Assembly: GCA_019112825.1 (NCBI GenBank)
Contig: DXIP01000004.1
Span: 58,616 to 122,615 of the forward strand
Direction: 5' to 3'
DNA: 64,000 nucleotides
Source of the DNA: Alistipes excrementigallinarum
GTDB lineage: Bacteria > Bacteroidota > Bacteroidia > Bacteroidales > Rikenellaceae
Below, piece by piece: positions 1 through 8,408 of this stretch. A program made the position numbers and the translations under genes. The first letter of the stretch is position 1; the number at the start of each line of letters is the position of its first letter. The notes under the pieces are model-generated. The model made no database searches, was not told the DNA's origin, and saw only the letters and a program-made list of their open reading frames with translations.

Positions 1-358
1 CGATGGGAATCTGGCTGCCGGTGAAGACCACCGGCTTGGAGAGGTTCTCGAGCATGAAGCTCAGCGCCGAGGCGGTGTAGGACATCGTGTCGGTGCCGTG
101 CAGGACGACGAAGCCGTCGTAGCGGGCGTAGTTGTCGCGAATCAGGCGGGCGAGCGTCACCCAGTTGTCGGGCGAGACGTTCGAGGAGTCGATGACGGGG
201 TTCATCGTCTCGACGTCGATGTCGACGTTGAGCCGCTTGAGCGAGGGGAACTCCTCGTAGATGCCGCTGAAGTCGAACGGGACGAGGGCGCCGGTGGCGG
301 CGTCGGTCTTCATGCCGATGGTGCCGCCCGTGTAGATAATCAGGATGGATGCGCGCAT
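1..358 (-). CDS. ansA: type I L-asparaginase, N-terminal part
   Basis: Hydrolyses L-asparagine to aspartate and ammonia. Only about 119 codons are in the window; the gene runs off the left edge. The N-terminus contains IIYTGGTIGMKTD, the first asparaginase signature with its nucleophilic threonine. The second signature, HGTDTM with the Thr-Asp pair, lies near residue 87. There is no signal peptide, which fits the cytoplasmic type I enzyme. The start lies 3 bp after the stop of the TIGR04076-family gene, so it is probably the last visible gene of the dprA-tatD transcript. The family call is firm; the C-terminal half cannot be checked. Confidence 0.93.
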   Translation of the reverse strand, partial: MRASILIIYTGGTIGMKTDAATGALVPFDFSGIYEEFPSLKRLNVDIDVETMNPVIDSSNVSPDNWVTLARLIRDNYARYDGFVVLHGTDTMSYTASALSFMLENLSKPVVFTGSQIPI

Positions 359-361
359 AGC

Positions 362-1048
362 TTATGATTCGGTTTTTTCGTGTGGTCGGGTTTCGGGGTT
401 GGCAGGGGCCGCGGCAGGTACGGCCGCCGGGGAGGCGGAGGTTGCTGCGGTTGCTGGGGTTGCTGCGGCGGGTCTGCCGCGGTGTCGGGCGGCGTCGGAA
501 GCCGAAGGGGCGGCGTCCGTTGGGGAGGCGTTGCTGCGGAGGGTTTCGGAGCGGTTGCCGGGCCGGGTTTCGGGCCGGTCGGGCTCTTTGCCGGCGGGCA
601 TCTCATTTCCGGGCGTCGGGTCGGCCGGTTCTTTGCGGGCGGCGGGCTTTCCGCTGCCGGGTGTCGGGTCGGCCGGTTCTTTGCGGGCGGCGGGCTCTCC
701 GCCGTCGGGGGTCTGTTTGCCAGGGGCCTGTCCGTCGGGCGTCGGTTCGTCGAGCGCCTCCACCAGAAAGCTCACCGGGCGGAAGCCGTCGTTGCACGAG
801 AGCATCGCCGAGGCGGGGTTCTTCATCCACCCGTCGTAGAGGCCCGTCGCCCCGTGGGCCAGCGCCATGACGAAGGGCGAGAGGCTCTGCCAGGCGCTCT
901 CGCACAGCCCCTCGGGGCGGCTTAGGCCGTCGCACTCGAAACACTGCCCCTCGCTGAGGTCGCAGGGGTGTTCGAGCGGGTTCTCGTAGCGCTCCATCAG
1001 GTCGCGGTAGCAGGCCTTGCGGATGACGGTGATGCGGATGCGTTTCAT
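362..1048 (-). CDS. TIGR04076 family protein with long disordered tail
   Basis: Residues 1 to about 95 (start MKRIRITVIRKACYRDL, with a cysteine-containing stretch FECDGL and the ending GWMKNP) match the small TIGR04076 family, whose function is unknown. Such proteins are normally about 90 residues. Here the frame continues for about 130 residues of Pro/Ala/Glu/Thr/Arg-rich, probably disordered sequence, including a 16-residue unit (around KEPADPTPG) repeated almost exactly. The tail DNA resembles the GC-rich low-complexity spacers elsewhere in the window, so I infer that the gene may have lost its stop and read through former intergenic sequence. It lies 20 bp after tatD and 3 bp before ansA. 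Confidence 0.75.
   Translation of the reverse strand: MKRIRITVIRKACYRDLMERYENPLEHPCDLSEGQCFECDGLSRPEGLCESAWQSLSPFVMALAHGATGLYDGWMKNPASAMLSCNDGFRPVSFLVEALDEPTPDGQAPGKQTPDGGEPAARKEPADPTPGSGKPAARKEPADPTPGNEMPAGKEPDRPETRPGNRSETLRSNASPTDAAPSASDAARHRGRPAAATPATAATSASPAAVPAAAPANPETRPHEKTES
611..696. repeat. 48-bp direct repeat inside the TIGR04076 tail
   Basis: Two copies of a 38-bp near-identical core (611-648 and 659-696) are spaced 48 bp apart, giving a 16-residue repeat in the encoded tail. A weaker third copy precedes them. Confidence 0.8.
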
Positions 1049-1068
1049 GATATCCGGTGCGTTGTCAT

Positions 1069-2007
1069 TCAGTTGTTTGCAGTCGTTCGGCCGGCTCCTT
1101 CGGAAGCGGGCGTTTTCATGGTGTCGGGGCCTTCGGTTGTAGCCTTTCCGGGCACTTCCGCTGCTGCCCTTTCGGGCTCCTCGGCGGCCGGCAGCGCCCC
1201 GAGGCCGAACATCCGCTCGGCCGAGGCTGTCGTGCGGCGGGCCACCTCCTCGGGCGGGAGCCCCTTGAGGGCGGCCACCCGCTCGCAGACGAAGCGCACG
1301 TAGGCGGATTCGTTGCGCTCGCCGCGGTGGGGCACCGGGGTGAGGTAGGGGCAGTCGGTCTCGAGCACCAGGTCGTCGAGCTCCATTGCGGGGACGGAGG
1401 CGGCCACCTGGCTCCGCTTGAAGGTGACCACCCCGCCGATGCCGAAGAGCCAGTCGCCGCAGGCGCGGAGGCGGGCATAGCGCCCCTCATCCTCCGAGAA
1501 GGCGTGGAAGACGCCGCGCAGCGCGGCACCCTCGCTGCGGGCCCGGGCGCTCTCCTCCGCGATGATGCGCTCCATCTCGTCCCACGCCGCGCGGGTGTGG
1601 ATGGCCACGGGGAGCCCCCGCCGCCAGGCCATGCGCAGCTGTGCGGCGAAGGCCTCGCACTGCTCGGACATGAAGTCGCGGCTCCAGTAGAAGTCGAGGC
1701 CGATTTCGCCCACGGCGCAGAATGCTCCGATGCCCTCGGGGGGCGCGTCGAGCAGCCGCTCGACCAGCGCCAGCTCCTCGCGCCAGCGGGGGTTGTCGTT
1801 CACCGAGGTGGGGTGGAGCCCCATCATCGGGATGTAGCGCGCCGGGTCGCGGCGGCTGAGGGCGAAGAGGCGTTCGTGGCTTTCGGAGTCGATGGCCGGG
1901 AGCAGCAGCCGCTCCACCCCGGCCGCGGCGGCACGGGCGAGCGCCTCGTCGCGGTCGGCGTCGAACTCCGGTTCGTAGAGGTGCGAATGGGTGTCGATAA
2001 GTCTCAT
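1069..2007 (-). CDS. tatD: TatD family metal-dependent hydrolase
   Basis: TIM-barrel metallo-hydrolase of the TatD DNase family, acting on DNA ends in the cytoplasm in studied members. The protein of 312 residues starts MRLIDTHSHLYEP, giving the HxH metal ligands. The Glu ligand is in GEIGLDFYW, the next His in AIHTRAAW, and the final Asp in ETDCPYLTP. An open frame extends further upstream, but this ATG is chosen because it begins the family's usual N-terminus and forms an ATGA overlap with the stop of dprA, a typical coupled junction. Length is normal for the family apart from a C-terminal Ala/Glu/Pro-rich extension of about 40 residues. Confidence 0.93.
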   Translation of the reverse strand: MRLIDTHSHLYEPEFDADRDEALARAAAAGVERLLLPAIDSESHERLFALSRRDPARYIPMMGLHPTSVNDNPRWREELALVERLLDAPPEGIGAFCAVGEIGLDFYWSRDFMSEQCEAFAAQLRMAWRRGLPVAIHTRAAWDEMERIIAEESARARSEGAALRGVFHAFSEDEGRYARLRACGDWLFGIGGVVTFKRSQVAASVPAMELDDLVLETDCPYLTPVPHRGERNESAYVRFVCERVAALKGLPPEEVARRTTASAERMFGLGALPAAEEPERAAAEVPGKATTEGPDTMKTPASEGAGRTTANN

Positions 2008-3110
2008 GGCAGTTTCATGTATCGGTTGCCGGGGAGCTGGCGGACGGCGCCGCTCAGCTCGAGCCCCACCAGCAGCGTGGCCAGCTCGCCCGGGTCGAGT
2101 CCGCTCAGCTCGCCGAGCGTCTCGAGCGAGAGGGGGTCGTCCGTGCGGAAGCAGCCCAGCAGCCCCCGTTCGTCGGGGGTCAGACGGCAGTCGCCCGGCG
2201 TCTCGGTGCGGGTGTCGCGCTGAGGTGCGGCGTTCTCCCACTGCAGCTCCGTGACGATGTCGTCGGCCGTGAGGACCATCTGTGCCTTCTGGTTGCGGAT
2301 GAGGAAGTTGGTGCCGGCCGACATGCGGTCGGTGACCCGTCCCGGGAGGGCCATCACCGTGCGGTTGTAGCCGTCGGCGCAGTGGGCCGTGAAGAGCGAG
2401 CCGCCCGAGGCGGGCGATTCGACGACGAGCGTTCCGGCGCTCAGCGCCGCGATGATGCGGTTGCGCGCCAGGAAGAGGCTGCCGTTCTGCCGGGTCTGCG
2501 AGTGGAGCTCGGTGAGCAGCGCGCCGCCCTGCTCGAGGATGTCGCGTGCCAGTCCGGCGTGCTGCGTCGGGGTGACCCCGGGCAGCGGGTTGGCCACCAC
2601 GGCGACGGTCGGCACCCGGCAGGCGAGGGCCGCGCGGTGTGCCGCGGCGTCGATGCCGAAGGCCAGGCCGCTGACGATGGAGAGCTCATCGACCCGCTCG
2701 GCGAGCCGTTCGATGAGGGCGTGGCACATCGTCTCGCCGTAGGGCGTAGCCGTGCGCGTGCCGACCACCGAGAGACAGCGCATCCGGAGCGTCCGAAGTT
2801 CGCCCCGCAGGTAGATGACGTGGGGCGGGTCCGGAATATCGCGCAGCAGGGGCGGATATTCGGGGTCGGTCGAGGCGATGGGCCGTATGCCGTTGCGGCG
2901 GCAGTAGAGCAGCTCGCGCTCGGCGGCGGGGAAGCCCTTGCGCTGGAGGATGGCCCGCAGCGGCTCGGGACGCAGCCGTGCAGCGCCGGCCAGCTCGTCG
3001 TGCGAGGCGGCGAAGATGCGGCGGGCGTCGCCGAACACCTCGAGCAGGTGTGCGGCGCCCTTCACACCGATGCCGGGGGTCATCTGCAGGGCGATGTCTT
3101 CGAGTGTCAT
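2004..3110 (-). CDS. dprA: DNA-processing protein DprA
   Basis: DprA/Smf loads RecA onto incoming single-stranded DNA during transformation. The 368-residue protein has an N-terminal helix-hairpin-helix/SAM-like region (TPGIGVKGAAHLLEVFG), then the Rossmann-like domain with SVVGTRTATPYGE, VSGLAFGIDAAAHRAAL and ESPASGGSLFTAH, and a C-terminal winged-helix region (about 300-368). It heads a leftward transcript and overlaps tatD by 4 bp. A comEC homologue lies 48 kb away in the window, so parts of an uptake pathway are present. A TACCTTTA sequence near 3137-3144 resembles a -7 box but its last base is off-consensus. Confidence 0.95.
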   Translation of the reverse strand: MTLEDIALQMTPGIGVKGAAHLLEVFGDARRIFAASHDELAGAARLRPEPLRAILQRKGFPAAERELLYCRRNGIRPIASTDPEYPPLLRDIPDPPHVIYLRGELRTLRMRCLSVVGTRTATPYGETMCHALIERLAERVDELSIVSGLAFGIDAAAHRAALACRVPTVAVVANPLPGVTPTQHAGLARDILEQGGALLTELHSQTRQNGSLFLARNRIIAALSAGTLVVESPASGGSLFTAHCADGYNRTVMALPGRVTDRMSAGTNFLIRNQKAQMVLTADDIVTELQWENAAPQRDTRTETPGDCRLTPDERGLLGCFRTDDPLSLETLGELSGLDPGELATLLVGLELSGAVRQLPGNRYMKLP

Positions 3111-3205
3111 GGTCGCGGGGACTCTTTTGCGGGAGATAAAGGTAGTGATTTCCGGGCGAAGACGGATGGGTTGGAGGCGGAAAATGCGTAAAGTTGCGAA
3201 TAAGT

Positions 3206-3236
3206 TTTGCAGATATCGGAAAAGTGTGTATATTTG
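3206..3236 (+). promoter_or_regulatory. Bacteroidetes promoter for tRNA-Cys
   Basis: TTTG at 3206-3209 and TATATTTG at 3229-3236 are separated by 19 nt, an exact match to the Bacteroidales -33/-7 consensus. It points to tRNA-Cys about 180 bp downstream. The leader between them is G-rich with degenerate ggtgctggag-like repeats and no convincing gene. Confidence 0.75.
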
Positions 3237-3415
3237 CGAACCGAAACGACCCGGAGCCGCCCCGAGGGGAGCCCGAGCGATATCCGGAGGGGGCCTGAGA
3301 AGGAGCCAAGGGGGCTGAGAAAGTCCCGGAGGTGCTGGAGAAGGTGCCTGGGGGCTTGAGAGGGTCCTGGAGGTGCTGGAGGGAAAAGCTGAAGGGGGCG
3401 TTTCGAGAAAGAAAT

Positions 3416-3486
3416 GGTCTGATGGCCGAGTGGCTAGGCAAAGGTCTGCAAAACCTTGTACAGCGGTTCGAATCCGCTTCAGACCT
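3416..3486 (+). tRNA. tRNA-Cys (anticodon GCA)
   Basis: The cloverleaf folds by eye: acceptor GGTCTGA pairs with TCAGACC, anticodon stem AAGGT/ACCTT encloses the loop CTGCAAA with GCA at 34-36, and T stem AGCGG/CCGCT encloses TTCGAAT. The discriminator base is U73, as expected for tRNA-Cys. CCA is not encoded. The last 14 bases are part of the 37-bp attL repeat, so the integrated element rebuilt the gene's 3' end and left it functional. Confidence 0.95.
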
Positions 3487-3509
3487 CACAGAAACCGCGT
3501 TGTAGATAT
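3473..3509. repeat. attL of the integrated element
   Basis: 37 bp identical to attR, starting in the T-loop of tRNA-Cys, covering the acceptor 3' strand and the left arm of the tRNA terminator. After position 3509 the two ends differ for a few bases and then match again (caacgcggttttcgttt), because both terminator hairpins are similar. Confidence 0.9.
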
Positions 3510-3530
3510 ATACAACGCGGTTTTCGTTTT
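3492..3530 (+). terminator. terminator after tRNA-Cys
   Basis: A 13-bp perfect stem, AAACCGCGTTGTA against TACAACGCGGTTT, with a 6-nt loop, is followed by TCGTTTTG. The left half of the hairpin is part of the attachment repeat. A slightly different version of the same hairpin occurs at the right end of the element (19637-19671). Confidence 0.85.
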
Positions 3531-3531
3531 G

Positions 3532-3553
3532 TTTTGTCATACATTTGTCATAC
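3532..3553. repeat. left copy of end repeat (probable integrase arm site)
   Basis: A 22-bp sequence made of two tandem TTGTCATAC units spaced 11 bp apart lies 23 bp inside attL. An exact copy in the same orientation is near the right end (19479-19500). Repeated short units flanking the core fit arm-type binding sites of a tyrosine recombinase; this role is inferred. Confidence 0.65.
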
Positions 3554-3589
3554 GGGGAGGGCGGATGATGCTTTTGAAGCAGTTTGCAC

Positions 3590-4297
3590 CTACATCATGA
3601 ATCGCTCCAACTTGTCTTTCCAACGCCGCCAGTCGGGCATTTCGGTTTCGAGCAGAGTAAAGAAGGCTGCTGTATGGTCGGGATGCAGCAGATGACACAT
3701 CTCATGCGTAATAACATACTCAATGCAGGGGCGCGGCGCCTTGATGAGTTCCGTATTCAGAATGATTTTCCCCTTGGGGGTGCAGCTGCCCCAACGGTTT
3801 TCCATCTCCTGAACATAGAGTGAGGTCGGAGCAACTCCGTACCGTGCAAATCGGGAAATGATGGGCTCCGCATACTCGGCAAACTTGAGTTTTGCGTGTT
3901 CGCGGTACCAGGTTCTCATCAACTCCCGGGCCTTGTCCGGAGAGGTGCATACCACTTCAAAGCAGCGGCCCTTGTAGCGGACGCTGTTGGTTTTGCCTTC
4001 CGAGACCCGGAGCAGGAACTGCTTTCCCAGATAGTAGTGCGACTCTCCGCTGACATACCGTTTTTCCGGACTCCGAATCCCGAAATCCTTGAAATAGGCC
4101 TGCTGCCGAAGAATCCACGGCGCCCGTTTGTGGAGTTTCTGCTCGATAACCTCTTCCGACGTCCCTTCCGGAGCCAGCAGAACGACCTCGCCGGATGGAT
4201 ATACTTTGATTCCGAGTGTCCGGCGGGCGGAAAAGAGCACGCTGTAGGGAATCGTCTCTTTCCCGTAGACGAATATCTGCTGCATCACCGGAACCAT
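3590..4297 (-). CDS. YgjP-like (DUF45) metallopeptidase-domain protein
   Basis: 235 residues of the YgjP/WLM-type zinc peptidase superfamily. The zinc motif HEMCH is at about 198-202 with a further HPDH at 205-208, preceded by the family's ENRWGSCTPKGKIILN block. The start overlaps the end of hsdR by 13 bp; a second ATG five codons in is also possible. Genes of this family are often last in type I restriction operons, so I infer an accessory role there, perhaps proteolytic control of restriction, but the substrate is unknown. It is the leftmost gene of the element. Confidence 0.85.
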   Translation of the reverse strand: MVPVMQQIFVYGKETIPYSVLFSARRTLGIKVYPSGEVVLLAPEGTSEEVIEQKLHKRAPWILRQQAYFKDFGIRSPEKRYVSGESHYYLGKQFLLRVSEGKTNSVRYKGRCFEVVCTSPDKARELMRTWYREHAKLKFAEYAEPIISRFARYGVAPTSLYVQEMENRWGSCTPKGKIILNTELIKAPRPCIEYVITHEMCHLLHPDHTAAFFTLLETEMPDWRRWKDKLERFMM

Positions 4298-7200
4298 TTT
4301 TGAGCCACGTCGACCGCCCGGTCGATGATGGCATCCATGTCGTCGAAGGTCATTGACAGATCATACTTGCGTTTGACCTCGTCAATCAGATAGTCCTCGA
4401 TGTCGAGCTTCATCATGCCGACCAACCTGTCCTTGAGCGGCCAGTCGACAATGAGCGTCCCCTTCTCGAAGATGTGCTGACGAATGATGGCGTCGATTCG
4501 GTTGGCCGTGTCGAGTGCGATTTGCGTCAGGTCGAGCCCCTGTTCGGGCTTTATGACCGACTTGTAGACCTCCAGGCTCAATCCGAAGTAGGCCCGCGCG
4601 GCATTGTTGTCCTTCAGCACGTCGGGAATCTCGCTGTCGGTATGATTCAGCACCTTGTTCATCAGGTCCGTCGCCTGGGTCAGATACTCCGCCTCGTCGA
4701 TTCGCCCCTGTTCGTACTGCGAGATGGTCTCCTTGAGCATCTGCGAAAACTTCTTGTAGAAGGCCGGGTCGGTATCCATGTTCTCGGTGATGTACTTGGC
4801 CGTTCGCGAGGCAATCGTGTCGGCCTTGGCCGCTTTCCCGGAGATCTTCTCCACCTCTTCGGCGAACCGCTCCTTGTCGAAGATGTTCACCAGGTCGGTG
4901 ATGACCTGCACCTCGCCGCTCTCGATGTGCGTGTCAATCAACTTCTGAATCTGCCCTTCGTATTGCTTGTAGTCCACCGTGTCGGAGTAACGCTCCTGCA
5001 CGGCATTACGAAGCTTCATGAAGAAGGCCAGATCGTGCTTGTACCGTTCGACCTCTTCTTGAGGCGTGTTTTGGTGGAATGCAATCGACGAAAGCGCCAC
5101 CTTCAGCGTCCGGGCAAAGGCCTGCAGCTTTTCGTAGAAGAGCGTGCGCCGGTCCTCCTCGCGCAGGACATTGCCGAAGGCCTCGAAGTCGGTCGTGTTG
5201 CGCATCTCCTTGAAGAGGTCCCACAACTCGGCATGCTTCTGGGGCAGCTTGGCCACCTCCTCCGAAATGTCCGTATAGGTTCCCTCCAAATCCTCCTTGT
5301 CGAAATCGGTGTAGAGCTCCAGCGCCGAATTGAGCGACCCCAATACGCCGTAATAGTCGATGATATACCCGAACTCCTTGTCTTCGCAGACGCGGTTGAC
5401 GCGGGCGATGGCCTGCAGCAGCGTGTGGTCCTTCAGCTTGCGGTCGAGATAGAGCACCGTGTTGCGGGGTTCGTCGAATCCCGTCAGGAGTTTGTCCACG
5501 ACGATGATAATCTCCGGCTTGTCGCTGTTCTTGAAGCGGTTGATGATGCTCGCCTCGTACTTTTTGGCCGTGCCGTATTCATCCATCATGCGCTTCCAGA
5601 AGGCCACCTCCACGTTCGAGGTCTCGCCGAATGCTTCGTCTTCCCCCTCCCGGGTGTCGGGCGAGGTGATGAGCACCTCCGACGAGACGATGCCGATTTC
5701 GTCGAGATACTGCTTGTAGAGAATTGCGATGCGCTTGCGCGGAGCCACCAGCTGTGCCTTGAACTTCGACCCCTGCCAGTTCTCCCGGAAGTGCTGCGAA
5801 ATGTCCCACGCAATGGCGTAGATGCGCTGCTGCGTCTGGTTGAGCTGGTCCGCACGGCTGAATTTCTTCTTCATGTCGGCCCGCTGGGCGTCGCTCATCC
5901 ATCCGCAAATCTTGTCGAAATAGCGGTCAATCGTCTCCTCGTGTACCACCTGCGGTACCATGCGCCCCTCGTACAACAGCGGCACGACGGCCTTGTCCGC
6001 TACGGCCTGATTTACCGTGTAGACCGGCTGGATGATGCCGCCGAACTTCCGGGCCGTGTTCTTCTCCTTCTTCATCAACGGCGTGCCGGTCATGGCGATG
6101 AAGCAGGCATTCGGGAGCGTCTTCTCCATCTTGATGCCCATCTCGCCGTACTGGCTGCGGTGCCCCTCGTCAATCAGCACGAAGATGTTGGGGTCGGTCA
6201 ACGGGGTGCGGATGCCGCGAACGGCCGTCTCGAACTTGTTGATAATCGTCGTGATGACGGCATCGCTCTTGCTGTTGAGCAGTTCGACGAGCTTGCTCCC
6301 CGTCGTGGCGTTCTCGACGCGAATCTGACACTTGCGGAACGTCCCCGTGATCTGCCGATCGAGGTCCGTGCGGTCGGTCACGAGGATGATTTTCGGATTG
6401 CGAATCTCCTTGTCGAGGATGATGGCCTGTGCCAGCATCACCATCGTCAGCGACTTGCCGCTCCCCTGCGTGTGCCAGATGACGCCGCCGCGCCGCCGCC
6501 CGCCCTCGATGTGGCGGATGCGCCGCATCGTCTGCCGCACGGCAAAATACTGCTGGTAACGCGCCACCTTCTTGATGCCGTCGTCGTAGAGCGTGAAACC
6601 GTACATCAGCTGCAACAGCCGCTCGGGCCGGCAGAGGTTGTAGAGGTATTCGTCCTGCACCGACGGGGTGACCGGCTGTTTGTAGAGCTCCTCAAAGTTG
6701 CGGCGCACGTAGCCGAACCGCTCCCCGAAGAGCTTGTCGTCCAGCAGCGGCTCGTTGACCACCCGCTCCAGCTCCTGCCGGTAACGGGCCTCCTCCTCGC
6801 GGTCGGCGAACTGCTCGCGCCACCGCGCCCAGAACTTTTCGGGCGTGGCCGTCGTGGCGTAACTGCCCTCCTGGCGGTTGATGGCCAGCAGCAGCGTCGA
6901 GTAGAGATACAACGAACGGATGCCGTCGGCCTTCTGGTTGCGGAGGTGCTGCGAAATGGCCTGCTCGATGGAGTCCTTCACGTCGGGACGCTTGCACTCG
7001 ATGACGCAGAGCGGAATGCCGTTCACGAAGAGGACGATGTCGGGCCGGTAGGTGTCGGTCGTCCCCGTGCGGCTGACGGCAAACTCCTCGGTGACGTGGA
7101 AGACGTTGTTGCGCGGATTCTTCCAGTCGATGTACTGCATCACGAAGCTCTTGCGGTCGCCGTCGACAATCTGTTCGAGGGTTTTGCCCGAGGTGAGCAG

Positions 7201-7497
7201 GTCGTAGACCGTCTGCGAAGCCTCCATGAAGCCCTCGTCCATCGGGATGTTGCGCAGGGCGTCGATTCCGGCGGTGATGTTCTGCTCGGAGAATACGGTG
7301 GTGCGCACCGAGCTGACCTGCACGACGTTGATGGCGGCGAGCTGTTTGCGCAGCACGGGTTCGAGCAGCACGTTGGCGAGATTCCCGCCGCGCAGGGCCA
7401 GCGCCTCATCGGGTGTGAGGTATGTGTACCCGAGCTTTTCGAGCATCAGCAGCGCGGGGATCTGGCTGATATGGTCTTCTTTGAAGGAGATGGACAT
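4285..7497 (-). CDS. hsdR: type I restriction endonuclease subunit R
   Basis: Motor and nuclease subunit of the type I complex: it translocates DNA using ATP and cuts away from the site. In 1070 residues the PD-(D/E)xK nuclease comes first (RPDIVLFV with Asp153, then IECK with Glu167 and Lys169). The SF2 helicase follows: HTQGSGKS at 342-349, DEGH at 443-446, TGTP at 470-473, and QAIARVNR near 700. The C-terminal third is the HsdM-contacting region. Length is normal and all motifs are intact, so it should be active. It lies 9 bp after the AT-rich unknown gene and is itself much more GC-rich than that neighbour. Confidence 0.97.
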   Translation of the reverse strand: MSISFKEDHISQIPALLMLEKLGYTYLTPDEALALRGGNLANVLLEPVLRKQLAAINVVQVSSVRTTVFSEQNITAGIDALRNIPMDEGFMEASQTVYDLLTSGKTLEQIVDGDRKSFVMQYIDWKNPRNNVFHVTEEFAVSRTGTTDTYRPDIVLFVNGIPLCVIECKRPDVKDSIEQAISQHLRNQKADGIRSLYLYSTLLLAINRQEGSYATTATPEKFWARWREQFADREEEARYRQELERVVNEPLLDDKLFGERFGYVRRNFEELYKQPVTPSVQDEYLYNLCRPERLLQLMYGFTLYDDGIKKVARYQQYFAVRQTMRRIRHIEGGRRRGGVIWHTQGSGKSLTMVMLAQAIILDKEIRNPKIILVTDRTDLDRQITGTFRKCQIRVENATTGSKLVELLNSKSDAVITTIINKFETAVRGIRTPLTDPNIFVLIDEGHRSQYGEMGIKMEKTLPNACFIAMTGTPLMKKEKNTARKFGGIIQPVYTVNQAVADKAVVPLLYEGRMVPQVVHEETIDRYFDKICGWMSDAQRADMKKKFSRADQLNQTQQRIYAIAWDISQHFRENWQGSKFKAQLVAPRKRIAILYKQYLDEIGIVSSEVLITSPDTREGEDEAFGETSNVEVAFWKRMMDEYGTAKKYEASIINRFKNSDKPEIIIVVDKLLTGFDEPRNTVLYLDRKLKDHTLLQAIARVNRVCEDKEFGYIIDYYGVLGSLNSALELYTDFDKEDLEGTYTDISEEVAKLPQKHAELWDLFKEMRNTTDFEAFGNVLREEDRRTLFYEKLQAFARTLKVALSSIAFHQNTPQEEVERYKHDLAFFMKLRNAVQERYSDTVDYKQYEGQIQKLIDTHIESGEVQVITDLVNIFDKERFAEEVEKISGKAAKADTIASRTAKYITENMDTDPAFYKKFSQMLKETISQYEQGRIDEAEYLTQATDLMNKVLNHTDSEIPDVLKDNNAARAYFGLSLEVYKSVIKPEQGLDLTQIALDTANRIDAIIRQHIFEKGTLIVDWPLKDRLVGMMKLDIEDYLIDEVKRKYDLSMTFDDMDAIIDRAVDVAQKWFR

Positions 7498-7506
7498 AAT
7501 TAAAGA

Positions 7507-8133
7507 TTATAAACTATCCCAGATAGTTGCGAAACTATGTGCTTCACCTTGTAACAAGGGAAGTTCTTTTAAGTCGTGGTCTTTTTTTACATGGAATTTA
7601 TTTCTGCGAACATCCAAGATGGCAAATTTAATTTCAGGTTCTTTCATTTTGCTTCTTAATTGCATTTCCATCAAGGTGAGTATTTGATCTGCTTGGGCTT
7701 TTTTCAAAGCATCATCTTTAAAATACAACTTTACGATGTAGAAGTTTGAAGTCCCGTCCTTTTTCTTCTCTTCCAGACCAATCTCTGGATTGATGGTAAT
7801 GACGATGTTCCCTATCTTCCAATCTTTTTTAGGAGGTTTAATCCATTCGAACTGTTTCCTGCCTAAAAATTTTTTATATCCTGCAACAATTTCAGGGTAG
7901 CACTTTTTCTTCTTTTCATCTGTTAAATCCTCAAGGACTTTATCAAGGATGTCTTTGCTCTGTTTTTTCTTGTGCAGATTGATAATTGCAGTTCGAATCG
8001 CCTTATAAAAATCCATATAAGGTTCATATTCGGGGCGTTCCTTAATCGTCTTTACGTGATTCTGTTTAGCGGTTCCCATTTTGTTGACAAAACCAACGAA
8101 GTCTGTCAAACTGATTTCAATTCTTTCAGCCAT
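7507..8133 (-). CDS. unknown AT-rich protein in R-M operon
   Basis: 208 residues if started at MAERIEISLTDF; the open frame extends 28 codons upstream, but those would run into the preceding spacer and look unlike protein. I do not recognise a family. The protein is soluble, lysine-rich and mixed alpha/beta, with a basic middle (FEWIKPPKKDWKIG) and no obvious catalytic motif. Its DNA is clearly more AT-rich than hsdR or hsdM. It sits 19 bp after the DUF2188 gene and 9 bp before hsdR, in the same transcript. A restriction-control or separate anti-phage role is possible but only inferred from position. Confidence 0.75.
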   Translation of the reverse strand: MAERIEISLTDFVGFVNKMGTAKQNHVKTIKERPEYEPYMDFYKAIRTAIINLHKKKQSKDILDKVLEDLTDEKKKKCYPEIVAGYKKFLGRKQFEWIKPPKKDWKIGNIVITINPEIGLEEKKKDGTSNFYIVKLYFKDDALKKAQADQILTLMEMQLRSKMKEPEIKFAILDVRRNKFHVKKDHDLKELPLLQGEAHSFATIWDSL

Positions 8134-8152
8134 AATATAAATTTTAGAATTA

Positions 8153-8392
8153 TTATTTTTTGTCTTTAGGAGGGCACGGATCGTTGCCGTGGCTGTCCGG
8201 ATTTTGGATTCGACCATCTCTTCCGTGAGGAATTAGTTCGGCGCCATCATTACGTGCCTTTTGTCTCGCCCAGTCCATTGCATCTTGTTTTCTCTCAAAA
8301 TGCTTGGAGGCTCGTTCTGCATTGTTGTTTTTTGCGTCCCAACCACCCCTGTCAGAGTTTGGAACTACATGAATTTCTTTACGTTTTGTCAT
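8153..8392 (-). CDS. DUF2188 domain protein
   Basis: 79 residues matching the small DUF2188 family over almost their whole length: HVVPNSDRGGWDAKNNNAE at the N-terminus, then the KQDAMDWARQKARNDGAEL helix, and HGRDGRIQNPDSHGNDPCP at the end. The family's function is unknown. The gene lies 16 bp after hsdS and 19 bp before the unknown 208-residue protein, all in one direction. Its low GC matches its AT-rich neighbours rather than hsdR. Confidence is high for the family and nil for function. Confidence 0.88.
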   Translation of the reverse strand: MTKRKEIHVVPNSDRGGWDAKNNNAERASKHFERKQDAMDWARQKARNDGAELIPHGRDGRIQNPDSHGNDPCPPKDKK

Positions 8393-8408
8393 AGTCGTAA
8401 AAATTTAG

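Noticed and set aside
3590..4297. YgjP-like gene as chromosomal rather than element-borne
   Set aside because: It lies inside attL and overlaps hsdR, so it belongs to the element.
4474..7503. Very long plus-strand open frame opposite hsdR
   Set aside because: It lies entirely antisense to a fully recognised HsdR and its translation has no domain; it is open because of codon bias on the other strand.
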